Shown: positions 33,336-45,439, numbered from the stretch's first letter. The stretch: DNA of 64,000 nucleotides from Melitaea cinxia (GCF_905220565.1 NC_059409.1:193501-257500); one strand, 5' to 3'. Translations and numbers: made by a program. Notes: generated from the letters alone by a model not told the origin.

Positions 33336-34107
33336 TTAATTAAGTAAAAACAATCTCGAGAGCAGATAAAGCGAATCAACTTGACTTTTTTATGATTTTA
33401 TACAGTATTACTTGATATCGTTGAGCGGCCGTCATCATAAGTTGTTGTCGACTACTTTTAGCTTATGCTTCGCTTCCTTTAGCTAATCCAGATATTTGCT
33501 CTGAGCTTTGTAACTCTGTGCTGTGTCTGATTCCGTACTGTACTTATACGTCAGACCCGTTAAATCCAAGGCGTTTATTGTTATTGGATGTTGTTAATTT
33601 ATTTACATTTAGTTTTGCGATTGCTTCTTAAGAATCGGCATAAGGGTAGTATAAACAAAATATGGTTAGTGAAATCTCGTGAAACAGTAATGCTGAGACT
33701 TGACGTGAATACGAAGTTTTACCGCGCAACGTGTCTTGAAAACAATGATATATTTTAAAAGACCACGGTAATCTAGTTGGGTGTCAGGGTTGACACACAT
33801 AACTTTTTTATTTCTCTCGACTATTTTTGCCTTTTTCTTAATATTTTAGGTCAAATCTCCAAATTTAATCAATTACTGTTTTAATATTATAAGTCATAGA
33901 TCAGCGTTTGACCAACCCTGCCTTACACGAAACAAAGATATAACGCTTTTGTTAAAGAGTAAATTCTTGAATAATACATATCACTTTTTCTTTAAGTACA
34001 AAACCCTATGGGACAAGAATTACGGAAACTGGAATGGTGTTCCATACCTTAGCGAATAAAATAATTTACTGTCTTTTACTATATCGTGGGAGAATGGCAA
34101 AAGAAAA
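33336..34107. other. Gene-free stretch
   Basis: Nothing recognised. Confidence 0.35.
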
Positions 34108-35931
34108 ATAATTGTGTTTGCTCGCAAATGAAAAAAAGCCGACTTCAATTACATCGACAAGTAATACAACGTAAGTAGATGAAAAATCAAAGAGTTGTAA
34201 TCAGATTTCGATGAAATTTAAATGTGACCATATGATAAGCTTTTGATTAAATTAAAAATCATCAAAATCGTACACCTAGTAAAAAGTTATTCGGGTTTAA
34301 TACAACGCAAGTCGACGAAAATATAGTCACAAAACGCATTATCTATACTAATATTATAAAGCTGAAGAGTTTGTTTGTTTGTTTGAACGCGCTAATCTCA
34401 GAAACTACTGGTCCGATTTGAAAAATTATTTTTGTATTCGGTAGTTCATTTATCGATGAAGGTTATAGGCTATATATCATCACGCTAAAACCGAAAGGAG
34501 CGAAGCACCAATGAAGAATGTTTCAAAATCGGGGGCTCTGTTTTCCTTTTGAGAGCTTCCACTGCGTGCGCTGTGAAGTTTCGCAAAAATCATGTATGAC
34601 AGAATTGATCATCTTTAAAAGTTCTAAAAAAAGTCCGCGACAGCATATATCCATCTTTTAAGGTTTGCTCACTATAACCTTTTTTATGCTAACCAAGTTC
34701 GTTATAAAATAATGCATTATTTGCGAAGATGTTTTTATAACCATGATATTAATCCTTATCTAAATAAATACGTTATTCATTACAACGATTTAATTTAAAA
34801 CAAAATAGCCTTTTACATAATTCGATTTCAATGACTATCTCAGGAGATATCGCAGTTTTAAAATAACATCGCAGCAAAATAATGATCAAGTATTGCACGC
34901 GCCTCTGTTCCACGCGGACGAAGTCGCGCGAAAAAGCTATATCTAATAAAAAAATTAGACACAGGTGTTTAGAATTACTTAAAGAATACAGGTTTTTACT
35001 AGCTCCAGTATACGAACAAATTTCTTTGGGCACGCGTGGTGCTTGTATTTCCTGGTCATTAGATAGTAAATTCAAACTTGAAGTTCTAGCTTTAGATGAA
35101 AAATTGTGTGCACCGTCAAACCCTTTGATTTGTCAAGTCACACAGCCAGATATTATCTATTTCGAAATCTCGAGCTGTATTTAGGACCAAATCCTATTTA
35201 TTGCACATGTCTTGAAATGCACGTTTTGCATGCCACACTGCGACACATTCTCTGACGATCCGTTCTTTTCATTTTCGTAGTTACTATTATTATTATAATC
35301 ATCATTTCACGTACCGTACCGCAGTCTCTAATTTTTGTCTGTCTGTCTGTCTTTCTGTTGGCTTATCTTCGGAGCGGCTGAACCGATTTTTATGGGATAG
35401 TCATTAGAAGACAATAAAGGTTGGGGGGCAAAACATAGGCTCCTTTTTATCCCAAAATTTCCGCTAAATCGGGGTTTTACGCGGGAAAAACCATGTTTAC
35501 CGTGTCAGAGTACCTAACGCCCCGATAGATATGAAATACCCAAACATTTTTTTTTATTAAATACGACGCTTTTTTGCGATCAAATTCTTTTTGTTTAGAT
35601 AATTGTGTTGAATTTTTGTGGGACAATCATTAGAAGATATAGAGATATAGTGATGAAGGTTATAGGCAACTACTTTCCTCAAATTAACCCGGGTGAAACC
35701 GCGGTGCACAGCTAGTTAGATATAATTCGAAAAGTAGTTGTTAGATCTCAAACAAATTTTAATGCCAGGCCAAAAGACACACACCACCATTCGATTAAAT
35801 TTTGTTTTGTCGATATCGGTCCACCCAGTCAAAAGTTCTGAAGTATATGTCCCACAAAAAATAAATATAAAAATAAATAAAAAAATACAGTCGAATTGAA
35901 AACCTCTTCCTTTTTTTGAAAGTCGGTTAAA
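34108..35931 (+). repeat. Family F repeat split by a Helitron
   Basis: Left part 34108-34341 and right part 35716-35931. Joining the flanks CGCATTA and TTAGATATAA restores the sequence seen uninterrupted at about 5950-5965 in the F copy at 5537. Confidence 0.75.
34342..35715 (+). mobile_element. Helitron HelD, 1,374 bp, composite, exact borders
   Basis: Starts TCTATACTAATATTATAAAG and ends GTGCACAGCTAG between A and T with no target duplication, as Helitrons do. Inside are a degenerate Helitron 3' end (ACGCGGACGAAGTCGCGCG, near 34915) and a second head-like segment (TGTCTGTCTGTCTTTCTGTT, about 35337), so at least two elements are fused. No Rep/helicase coding is present. An open frame at 34882-35184 has no recognised domain. 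Confidence 0.85.
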
Positions 35932-35989
35932 AAAGAAAAAACAATTGATAGTAAAATTAAGTGTGAAGTAAATGAAAATAATCTATTAA

Positions 35990-37002
35990 GAAAAATGCGT
36001 TTTTACTTGACTATTTTTTCGTTGACCTACGGTGTATTATACCGCATAACTTTTTCCTGGGTGTACCGATTTTAATGATTTTAGTAGTTTGGTAGTCACA
36101 TTTAAATTTCTTTGAGATCTGATAACAACATTTTGAGTAATCTTTGATAACGCGTATTTACTTGACTGTTTTTTCGTCTACCTACGTTGTACCCGACTAG
36201 AAAAAAGGTCAGGCTCAACCAGATCATGTATGTGGATCGGATCAGAATAGAATAAGGTATGCCTGATCCGGCAAGCTATATCAGGACCAGGTCTGGTCTA
36301 GACAAGGATAGTCTGATGTAAAATATAATCAAGTATGGTAAGGCATACTGGATCAGGACCCGGTCCGGTCAAGATAAGGACAGCCTGATGTAAAATATAA
36401 TCGAGTATGATAAGGCATACTGCATCAGGATCCGGTCCGGTCCAGATCAGGACAGCCTGAAAAAAATTACGCGAACTGAGCCTGAATCGCGCTATTAATG
36501 TTTTTAAGTAAATAAGTTAATTAGTAGTTAATTATTAGAAGTTAATAAATAAAATTTAATTAATAATAATAATAATTAATTAATAACATAAAAATAAATA
36601 AAAATAATTAATATTTAAAGTAAAAACATAAATAATACATTGGAAAAATTAAACGGAAATAAATATCATAATAATTATGTTAAGTAACATATATATAATA
36701 TCAATTCGCTTTTTGTTTGTTAAACAATTTTTTCAAGAATATACGTTCGTGTTTTTTAAAAGGACTGGACCGAACCGGCTGATCAGGATGAGATGAGATT
36801 TCCTGATCTGGACCCGATCAGGAAATCTAATCTAATCCTGATCAGGTCCAGACCAATCATCTGCGTTACATGCCTTATCTAGTCCTGATCAGGCATGCCT
36901 GGTCCGGTCCTTCTAAAGAAGACGAAAAAATTTCTACTCGGGTATTACTTGTCGATGTAATTGAAGTCGGTTTTTTTCGTTTGCGAGCAAATACAATTAT
37001 TT
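35990..37002 (-). repeat. Family F repeat split by a TA-flanked element
   Basis: 35990-36191 and 36943-37002 are the two parts of one reversed F copy. CTACGTTG-TA-TTACTTGTCG is restored when the insert and one TA are removed. Confidence 0.75.
36192..36942. mobile_element. 751-bp inverted-repeat element with TA duplication
   Basis: The ends are CCCGACTAGAAA and (reverse complement) CCCGAGTAGAAA, with TA on each side. Both subterminal zones (36190-36470 and 36765-36925) are packed with GATCAGGA / TCCTGATC and GGTCCGGTCC words, and on the left a roughly 88-bp block repeats in tandem. The centre (36480-36750) is very AT-rich. No ORF. A MITE-like element, and TA suggests Tc1/mariner mobilisation, which is an inference. 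Confidence 0.75.
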
Positions 37003-37175
37003 AAGTTAATTAGATTAGTCTATTGCAGACTGCAATAGTGTCATTTTTATTTTTATTTTTAGGAGAATGTGCTTGTACTGATTTTATATTATATATCAAT
37101 GTATAATTTGTTATACTGTTGATGTGTCAAATATAAATAAATAAATTATACCAATGCTGGTTTCGAGTTTGGTTC

Positions 37176-37345
37176 TTCCTTACCTCACTGCCGTATCTCG
37201 GAGAGTATATCTATTGGTTGATGATCGTTAATATTAGCAGGACTTTATGCGTCATTCAGAAGTGGAGCAGAATCATCAAATTATGTTGAGTGGAAAGGCC
37301 TTTACCCAGCCGTGAGACATTTATAAGCCCTTTCAGTTCAATTCC
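37176..37345 (+). repeat. S1 SINE, decayed
   Basis: TCACTGCCGTATCTCGGAGA, AGTGGAGCAGAATCATC and GGCCTTTACCCAGCCGTGAG keep S1 order with heavy divergence. Confidence 0.4.
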
Positions 37346-38219
37346 GTTCAGTTTTACAATTCAAGTTACTACAATAATGAGCTCGGTATAAAGCATTCTG
37401 TCGTTGTTAAATTTGGATTTTTACATTTAAAATATTTCGGCGACGAGCTCAATGCGTCGCAATTGCGAAATTGCAGCATTTAAAATGAAAAATATCAAAT
37501 GACATGTAATGTAAATTATTTCGTACTTACTTTGTGCGATAATTTGTCTCGTCTTATCATTAAAATCCGCATTAAATCTGCGACAGATTATCTCCATACT
37601 GAGTGATTGACGACTGAATATTTATGTTGTTGAGGTTTTTATGTAATTTCCTGTAGTTTTTACCGAGTTTGAAATATGAGAAAGTCTATGAAGCGTATTT
37701 TGTTTGTAAGTAGGTATATTTTGTCCAACTAACCTCTTCAATAGCTAAAGTAATATGAGGTATTTATGTCAATGGTTTTCAACTATTGTTGATATATAAT
37801 TTAATTTGTTACGTATAATAGATTGGGACATTTTTGATATGCAAGTTGGTAAAAAACCTTTAAAAATAGATGTAAAAAGTAAACACATCGTTGACTACTT
37901 TTGAACATAATTAATATTGAAAGAATGAATAGTATTGGTATGGCAACGATGTACGATTTGTTTTCCATGATTATAAACAAATTATAAAGTTTCAGACTGT
38001 CAATTTGATAAGTTATTTTAATGATATTCTTTATTACTAATTAAATATTCTTATCGTTTCTCAAGATATGTTTGTCATATCCTGTGGACAACATTATTTA
38101 GTATGATATTGTACCTTGTGTGAATATGATGAAGCGAAAGTACAGATTTACATAAAGTAAACAATTATAAAAATTGAAACATCTATGTGCGAATATGCTA
38201 GGCATATATTGATCTTATG
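37346..38219. other. Gene-free stretch
   Basis: Nothing recognised. Confidence 0.35.
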
Positions 38220-38850
38220 AAACTGTAGTCACCGTCTCAATTTGGGCGATGGAAATTTTAATGACAACAAGACAGATAATTGTTTCTGCATAATGTATGG
38301 ATGCGAGTACTTCGTGCTTGGGCCGCTCGCAAACAATCCGATTAAGCGCCTAACGGCTCTTCATAAAAATAATTACAAGGCGCGTGACGGCAGCGAGCCT
38401 TTGACGAGGATTTAATCATTATGTACCGCTAGCTTCATTTGCACTATGTATTGTACTCGAACACCGTCAGCGGCGTTAAATGCGCCCGAGAATAATTCGC
38501 GCTTTAGCGGAGCGCGAATATATCCCCAATGATTAAAGCGCGAGTCACTCCGTCCGCACTCCATTATGCGAAACTGTAATCGTGAAACTATCGGCTCGCG
38601 ACTAAGCGCCCGCACCGCGTCGCGTCGGTTCGCAACGCATCGTATCGCGTGCGTCAGTTTGAACTTCGCTTACATAATTATTTAAGTTAATGATATACTA
38701 CACCTTTCGTGGTATAAATGACTTCCTCGCAACGCATGAGCGAGACGGCTTATTATAATTCTAGTAAGTGCGAGCGAGAGATCGGAGGGTGGCGCCTCCC
38801 TCGGATTATTATATTGTAGGCACCCGCTCTCACTTTGAAATTACTGGACT
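38220..38850. promoter_or_regulatory. GC-rich island, strongest candidate regulatory element
   Basis: Long, repeat-free, CpG-rich sequence with evenly spaced AT words: CGATTAAGCGCC, ATTTAATCATTATG, CAATGATTAAAG (38527-38538, identical to 9461-9472), and GCGCTTTAGCGGAGCGCGAA containing a palindromic GCG core. The minus-strand open frame 38412-38615 shows no domain. This composition is typical of conserved non-coding enhancers near developmental genes. No conservation test was possible. Confidence 0.4.
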
Positions 38851-39835
38851 GTTTTTAATCTTGCTTACTTATGTACTACGGCACCTAGGTCCTCGTATTT
38901 AATGTAGTGTTTCCTAAACAGGCGATCGTTTGAGGTTACATTTAATTTATTTTAATTAATTCCGATGTGATTCGTTTTTAATAACTAAGACGAATATTCA
39001 TATATTTTTTTTTTGAAAATATTGCAAGAAATATTTACATTAATGATAAATAATTATTTAAATTTCGTTGTAAATAAAGGTATATTTTGTTGTTATCATG
39101 GAACGATCAGTTAATGGAGATGCTGTTTATTTTATATTACGTGATAAACGCAGTACCAGATGAGACAAATACAAGTACATCGATGATTATTAGAAAAAAG
39201 GAAGAGCGTGATAAGGATAGGACATTCAAAGACGACGTACCCCACACTCTTACTCATATTTTTTTTCGATTCACCAGTATTGCTTATCAATAACAACGCG
39301 TTCAATGACAAAACAAAATTGAGATGAGTGTTTTCAAAATTATTTTTAAAATTATTCATTCATTTTCTTGTCTGTTTTTGGAAGTGTTTTAAATAAGTGA
39401 CATTTCATGTTTTAATATATATTTTAATTTTTTAAAATTACTTATTTAGTTTTTAAGTTGTAAATTGTAAATATCAAAATATGTAAATCTAATGCTTAGA
39501 TTAAATAAATGACTAGAGCTTTATAGACATATTTTATATATGAATACAAATTTATAGCAAAATACATTAAATGAAATATTATACATAAAAATAATAATCA
39601 TGATATACCTTTTTAAAATCCTTGTATTGTGCCCTTCAATTTGATACCCATATTGTAGTATTCGAAAAAAACATTTTTTTTTCATTAACTACAATGGCTT
39701 CGCGCAGCCGCCATGTTTGATTTTTTTTTTAATGTCACCTATTTAAGAACACTTGGGCAGCTAAGACGAACCTAACGATACCTCAATTATGTAAATCCGT
39801 TCAGTGGTTCTGGAAATATGAGGTAGTAAAGAATA
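38851..39835. other. Gene-free stretch
   Basis: AT-rich, nothing recognised. Confidence 0.35.
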
Positions 39836-39922
39836 TGGGCAGGGCACATGAGTTCACGTTATTTTTGGCGTAAACTTGTGGAGGCCTATGTCCAGCAGTG
39901 GACTGTATAGGCTGTAATGATG
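39836..39922 (+). repeat. Family L1 3' fragment
   Basis: GGGCACATGAGTTCACGTTA to GTGGACTGTATAGGCTGTAA then TGATG. Confidence 0.7.
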
Positions 39923-40431
39923 AAAGAATATTACATACATACATACAAGATACGTGCGAAAAACATAACCGTTCCTTGGCAGTCGGGTAATTAGACAATT
40001 ATGTGTTATATAAATATTTGGTTGTATGGGAAGGTAAATTACAGATTAAGTTAATCAAATTCAACTCTTGTTTTCAAATAATTCGACGCATTAATTATTA
40101 GTTAAAGGTTTACATTCAATTTAATCATCATCGTTGTCACCAAGTTATCAGATGTCTCTCCCATCGACCTTCAGAACGCCCGGTTCCAGTTTAAAGTTGC
40201 TAAGGGTATAATATCACTAGTGCCCAGTAACCACACACCTTGAAATCATTTAAATTGTGCTCGTGAGGCAGCAGTGTGACATCACGTACAATAAAACAAT
40301 AAGCTCATTTACGATAGACGGTAAAAAGCCCGAGCGTCTCGAACTAGTATGTCATAACTGTACACATAAGCCCAAATATAATTATAACAAATAAGTTTAT
40401 AACTCCATATGTTTTTGCACATGAACACATG
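39923..40431. other. Gene-free stretch
   Basis: Nothing recognised. Confidence 0.35.
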
Positions 40432-40512
40432 AGTTCACGTTATTTTTGGCGTAAACTTGTGGAGGCCTATGTCCAGCAGTGGACTGTATAGGATGTAATG
40501 ATGATAATGATG
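40432..40512 (+). repeat. Family L1 3' fragment
   Basis: GAGTTCACGTTATTTTTGGC to CAGTGGACTGTATAGGATG and ATGATGATAATG. Confidence 0.7.
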
Positions 40513-40661
40513 ATATGTTTTTGGCAGTTCAAAATATTGATACAGAAAACTCTTCTCTATCACTTATCACACACTACTTGGTACCACATATGTTTATTTG
40601 TTGGATAAGCATCAAAATGTACGTTAATAGTAGTTTGATGCAAATGAGCTTACAATGTGTG

Positions 40662-40778
40662 TTGCCCATAGTCACCGCGCTGGGCAGGCGGGTTGGTGAC
40701 CGCAGGGCTGGCTTTGTCGCACCGAAGACGCTGCTGCCGGTCTACGGCCTGTGTATTTCAAAGTCAGTAGTCGGATGA
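40662..40778 (-). repeat. Family L1 middle segment, reverse
   Basis: TTGCCCATAGTCACCGCGCT to GTGTATTTCAAAGTCAGTAG. Confidence 0.65.
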
Positions 40779-40782
40779 TGAC

Positions 40783-40866
40783 ATGAGTTCACGTTATTTT
40801 TGGCGTAAACTTGTGGAGGCCTATGTCCAGCAGTGGACTGTATAGGCTGTAATGATGATGATGATG
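40783..40866 (+). repeat. Family L1 3' fragment
   Basis: GAGTTCACGTTATTTTTGGC to GGCTGTAATGATGATGATGA. With the segment before it this makes a reversed/forward L1 pair. Confidence 0.7.
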
Positions 40867-41129
40867 AGCTTACAATAGGATGTCAATGTTCGTTTGTTAC
40901 AGGTTATTACAACATGTAATATCACGTCAAGTAACAAAATACGATAGAACATAATATAATAGAAGTTCGACAATTAGTAAACAAATAAGTTTATCAATAG
41001 GCAATTACTAATTTGAAATGAATAATATCGTTCATACGTATGAAGTGTGATGTGTTCAGTTTTCATTGTTAAATTAAATTCAACCACAGATTCTGTTATG
41101 TAGGACTGAAAGTGAAATATAAGCAAAAT

Positions 41130-41225
41130 CAAAAAATGTTTTTATTCAAATAGGCTTTAAAAGCAAATTAAAATTTTAATTATTTTCAAAAGTAAAGCTA
41201 CCACCGCTTCAAGCTGGTGATAACT
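41130..41225 (+). repeat. Family L retroelement fragment
   Basis: TTTTATTCAAATAGGCTTTA and GTAAAGCTACCACCGCTTC match the pattern at 48258 and, in part, 52408. I recall this as a common lepidopteran LINE 3' region. Confidence 0.45.
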
Positions 41226-41389
41226 CTGTTTTTAATGTGATTTTTATTTGCAGATACAAGTTAAAATAACTTATTTCGAAAAACAAGTCCAAGAAAAATT
41301 CAAGTCTCTAATAGTCGGGGTATAAAAAACAGTGTATAAATATATTACTTATTATTATATACAATGACATTGATGTACACACGTACTTA

Positions 41390-41495
41390 CACACACACAC
41401 ACACACACGCACACACACACACACACACGCACACGCCCAAACGCACACGCACACACACACACACACACACACATACACACACACAAACACACACT
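41390..41495. repeat. (AC)n microsatellite
   Basis: Runs of ACACAC with occasional ACGC and ACAT interruptions. The minus-strand frame through it is an artefact of the repeat. Confidence 0.95.
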
Positions 41496-41557
41496 CACCA
41501 TTTGTTTACTTTAATTTTTTTTATTTTATTTTTTTAAATTATAAACTTTAAATGCAT

Positions 41558-41770
41558 TGTTTTTATTTAAACTAACGGAATCGTATTAAGCTAATGGAAG
41601 GGACTGGACCCCACGACACAGAGAATCCTAGTGTGGGGACCTGAGACATACTGTTCTTCTTGTGACTAAATATAACTGATGTAATATGTGTTAATATTAT
41701 GTACTAACGTTTGAAGAAATAAAGATTATTATTATTATATTTATTATTATTATTATTATTATTATTTTTA
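41558..41770 (+). repeat. LINE 3' end with (TTA)n tail
   Basis: GGGACTGGACCCCACGACAC, TAGTGTGGGGACCTGAGACA, then GAAATAAAGATTATTATT and a long (ATT)n. Polyadenylation-like signal followed by a simple repeat is a typical non-LTR end. Confidence 0.5.
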
Positions 41771-42325
41771 AGTAAATGATTGTATCAAAAATGATTTCAC
41801 CGTTTCACCTCGATTTCACCGTTGTAAAGAAATTATATCATTCAAAAACCGTGCCGAAGTTAAATTGTCCAGATATAATCATACGATAAAACACCGTGAA
41901 TGTATGTAGAATATATTATAACTTATGGAAATGAAACAGAACGCGTAACCGAAATCGTACCTAGCTTAAAATACGATTTGTATGTATATACCAAGTTTTA
42001 ATTGTTTTCAGAATACAAGTGTGGTGACAAATTGTGGATGCATAAAAAGGTTGTTCAAGTTTAATTAACTTTAGAATTTACTGCGTCGAATCATTTGTTC
42101 TGAAAATGAAGAATTGTTTAGTGAGTGATGGAAAATTTCAGAATTATAGATGAGAAATTTCTACATTTTAAGCTAGTAGCGCTAAAAAAATATAGTAGGA
42201 AATAAAGTGCATGCGCGTGCAGCGGCTGTAGCTGCAGCTGAAATGAACGTTCTGTTTATATTAATATTCTTCAATTGTTTTTTCTTTAAATATAGTGCAC
42301 CTGAAAGTACTTAACTGATGAAATA
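41771..42325. other. Gene-free stretch
   Basis: Nothing recognised. Confidence 0.35.
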
Positions 42326-42639
42326 TCTAATATATAAAATTCTCGTGTCGCGGTGTTTGTAGTTAAACTCCTCCGAAACGGATTGACCGATTCTCATGAA
42401 ATTTTGTGTGCATATTGGGTGAGTCTGAGAATCGAACAACATCTATTTTTCATCCCTCTAAATATTAAGGGTAGTCCACCCCAATTTTTTTTTCATTTTT
42501 AGATAAATTATTTATTTTTTATTTTATTTCGATTTGGCGTTGAAAAATACATACAACCCTTAATTTTCAACCCATTTACCACCAACCCCTATTTTTAAAT
42601 AGCGTTTAGAGGCAAGACAACGTTTGCCGAGTCAGCTAG
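42326..42639 (+). mobile_element. Helitron HelA, long subtype
   Basis: TCTAATATATAAAATTCTCG start and GTTTGCCGAGTCAGCTAG end before T. A hairpin of GGCAA/TTGCC type sits just before the end. Its 3' half is the partner of the reversed half at 20372-20637. Confidence 0.75.
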
Positions 42640-42701
42640 TATTTATAAAAAAACTAAGTTTTCCTTAAGATCGTTTCGAAAATGAGAGATATTTACGATT
42701 C

Positions 42702-42800
42702 AGTTTGTGACATCCCACTGCTGGGCATAGGCCTCTTCTCCATGTAAACGAAAGGTCGGAGCTTAATCCACTACGCTGCTCCACTGCGGTTTGGCGGATG
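42702..42800 (-). repeat. S1 SINE 3' end fragment
   Basis: GACATCCCACTGCTGGGCAT, CTTAATCCACTACGCTGCTC: reversed S1 tail. Confidence 0.65.
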
Positions 42801-43470
42801 AGAGGCAGTTATTTATGTTTATTGTTCTCACAAAGTTTTATTGTAAAGTATAAAGTATATGTTGAAACAAAAAATGGAGGTACATTACTTCATGATGTTA
42901 TTTTGAAACTTACCGTTTAAATCTGAAACTGAAGTTAAACCGATAACAGAAGTTCCATCCATTATTTGCTATGTCACATATAATATATATGGAGAACTAC
43001 ATAAAGTTTAGCATAGTTATATGTTGTAAGTCATATTAATGATAAAGATGTGTAGATGTATTGGCGCTGTATTTCATGCGAGGTATTATCAGTTTTACGA
43101 ATATAATAAATATTTTAAATACTGTTTTTTAAATATTTGTTGTGGAGTGCTGATTATCATCTGCAGAATTTACATTTCGAATTAATAGTAGCGTCACTTA
43201 GCTATAATTAATTAAATAAGACAAACAATTTTAATTTGGAATATGACGATTCGATAGTGCTTTTGAAGCTTGTAGTCATTTTTGATTATGTTTTTGACTT
43301 TGAGTCATTATTCTTTTAAAAGTCCCTAATTTATTCATTAAATTGAGATAATAATTTATAGAATTTTAAGAATCGTTCTTATGTTTTAGAGACATCCTTG
43401 ATCATATCCACTCCACTAGGATAAGCACCTGGAACATAGACAAATAATTCAAATAAGACTGTCAACGTTA
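42801..43470. other. Gene-free stretch
   Basis: Nothing recognised. Confidence 0.35.
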
Positions 43471-43560
43471 AGCACGTTAAGCTGTCAACGCTAAGCACGT
43501 TAAACTGTCGGCCCTGGATGTTATATTTACCGGCTGTATCGTATCGGTCAACGATTAATA
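43471..43560 (+). repeat. S1 SINE relic with local duplication
   Basis: GCACGTTAAGCTGTCAACG and GCACGTTAAACTGTCGGCCC repeat the S1 motif twice. Confidence 0.35.
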
Positions 43561-43577
43561 ATTTTAAATATATTAAT

Positions 43578-43800
43578 AACTAACTGCCCGGACAGACTTC
43601 GTTCTGTCAAAAGTTAATAGATGTAACGTTTTCCGAATAATCATCACTTTGTTTATATCTCATGTTTTTAATTTTTTTACCTTATGGTTTTTTTTATTAT
43701 TTTTTTTATTAAAACCTTCCGTGGGCTATTAAAGAATACGCAAAAAATAAATTAGCCAAATTGGTCGAGCCACTCTTGAGTAACTTTAACTTTCATGAGT
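43578..43800 (-). mobile_element. Helitron HelE-like remnant
   Basis: Left end AACTAACTGCCCGGACAGAC with a hairpin GACAGA..TCTGTC near it, then AAACCTTCCGTGGGCTATTA and TTGGTCGAGCCACTCTTGAG. Resembles a reversed Helitron whose terminal CTAGC has mutated to CTAAC. 5' end not defined. Confidence 0.35.
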
Positions 43801-43982
43801 AACTTGAGTTTCTTAGCAACATTCATTTTTATTTATATTGTTTAGACTTCTAGAAGATGTATCAAGATGAAACCTACTCGAGATTTTACGTTAGACTTCT
43901 AGCATCAGAGATGTGAGGATCTCATCTCATTTTGGAAGATGTCGGATACACTGATACACAATAGTTTCACTGGTTTTTATTG

Positions 43983-44213
43983 TCTATTGATTTCGGATTA
44001 TGCGGATTTTCGAGGGTTTCCCTCGATTTCTCTGGGATACCATCATTAGAGCCTGGTTTCCTTATCATGGTACCACACTTAGGATATCTCCTTTCTAACA
44101 AAAAAAGAATGATAAAAATCGGTTTCTAAAAGACGAACTTATCCCCAAACATACATAAATATATACCTATACGGTCGAATTGAGTAACCTCCTCCTTTGT
44201 AGAAGTCGGTTAA
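43983..44213 (+). repeat. Family F repeat, 5' truncated
   Basis: GCGGATTTTCGAGGGTTTCC to TGTAGAAGTCGGTTAAAAAT, the 3' half of F. Confidence 0.65.
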
Positions 44214-44911
44214 AAATACCCAATTATTCGTTTTACCTTACAATCTCTCATGTCTACACACGTGTCGGTGGTGTCTGTACATCGGTCGGTAACAATTTTA
44301 TTATACGTATTTCATCTCGTGATGATGACCTCTACTGAACAAGATTATGTCGCAGTCTTGTGCTGATAAGTGATTGGTACTTTTATGTATGTCCTGGATT
44401 TCGATGTGGCATACTGTTAATGTCATTTCGATATCAAATTATGCCGTAACAATAATTTTGGGTATTATTTCAAGTCGTTATTTGTATATCAATTTCATTT
44501 GTAATATATCATTGCTGTAGGTTACTGGTACGACTAACTCGCTTACGATAGTAGTTATTAAGTAGCTATTTTAGCCAAGTTTTTTTATGACAGTACGAAG
44601 AAAAGTTGTAAGACGGTGATCCTCCTTACAATAAGATTAGTTCACTTAATTACGTTGGTATCCCTGGATTTTTGTTCATAAGCGGCGCCCACATATTAGT
44701 AGGTGCCACCGCGTTCTCCTTGACGAGACGACCCCGTGTTAACAAGGACTATGAATGATGTTAATGTTGTTCGTATATGTCAACAATATAATTTTATTTT
44801 AAAAATAAATCAATATATAATAGATTAATTATTATAACAAGCACACTGCTTTTTATTACTAATCATAGCTACCTTCCGTTCATTGAGGGTATAGCAGCAA
44901 ATCGCTTGCTT
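44214..44911. other. Gene-free stretch
   Basis: Nothing recognised. Confidence 0.35.
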
Positions 44912-45093
44912 CAGCTTGTCACTCACTGCTGGGCATAGGCTTTTTCCCCATGTACTGCAGACAGACAGCACAAACATCCAGACCACGGAAAACATCTGTA
45001 TGGCTAATACAAATGTTTTTCGTGTTTGGGGATCGAATCCGCAACCGCCAGCGCAACAGCCACAAACCAGTTCTGTGGTTGCGTCAACACGGC
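44912..45093 (-). repeat. S1 SINE, reverse, internal deletion
   Basis: Reversed tail CACTGCTGGGCATAGG is followed directly by the reversed head (GGATCGAATCCGCAACCGCC, TTGCGTCAACACGGCGTC), so the centre is missing. Confidence 0.65.
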
Positions 45094-45439
45094 GTCAAAC
45101 ACATACATTAGAGAATTACCATGAGACATCATTTAATCATTTGAGTTATTTAAAATATTGTTAGTACACACACAGGTGAAGGTAAATAGAGCTTGAAACT
45201 TCTTCAGTACAATTAAAAACAGGAGTAAATAAAGCTTAAATTTTGTTCATTCATTATCATAACAAATTATTGTCCCTGTCTCCGAACACAAAACTATCTG
45301 CATCACAAGGCAGTATATAATATAACACAAATTCCATTCTTATTCATAACTTTAAACCTTTGAAATCTGCTCTACATAGGCGTTTTAAATACTCGCCTAT
45401 GTACTTGCAGGGTAAATAAGAGTCGTAACTGATTACATA
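45094..45439. other. Gene-free stretch
   Basis: Nothing recognised. Confidence 0.35.

Noticed and set aside
39822..39831. TGAGGTAGTA resembling the let-7 seed
   Set aside because: Only the first ten bases agree, the continuation differs and no hairpin arm is visible.
41308..41490. Minus-strand ORF rich in Cys and Val
   Set aside because: It is a translation of the (AC)n microsatellite.
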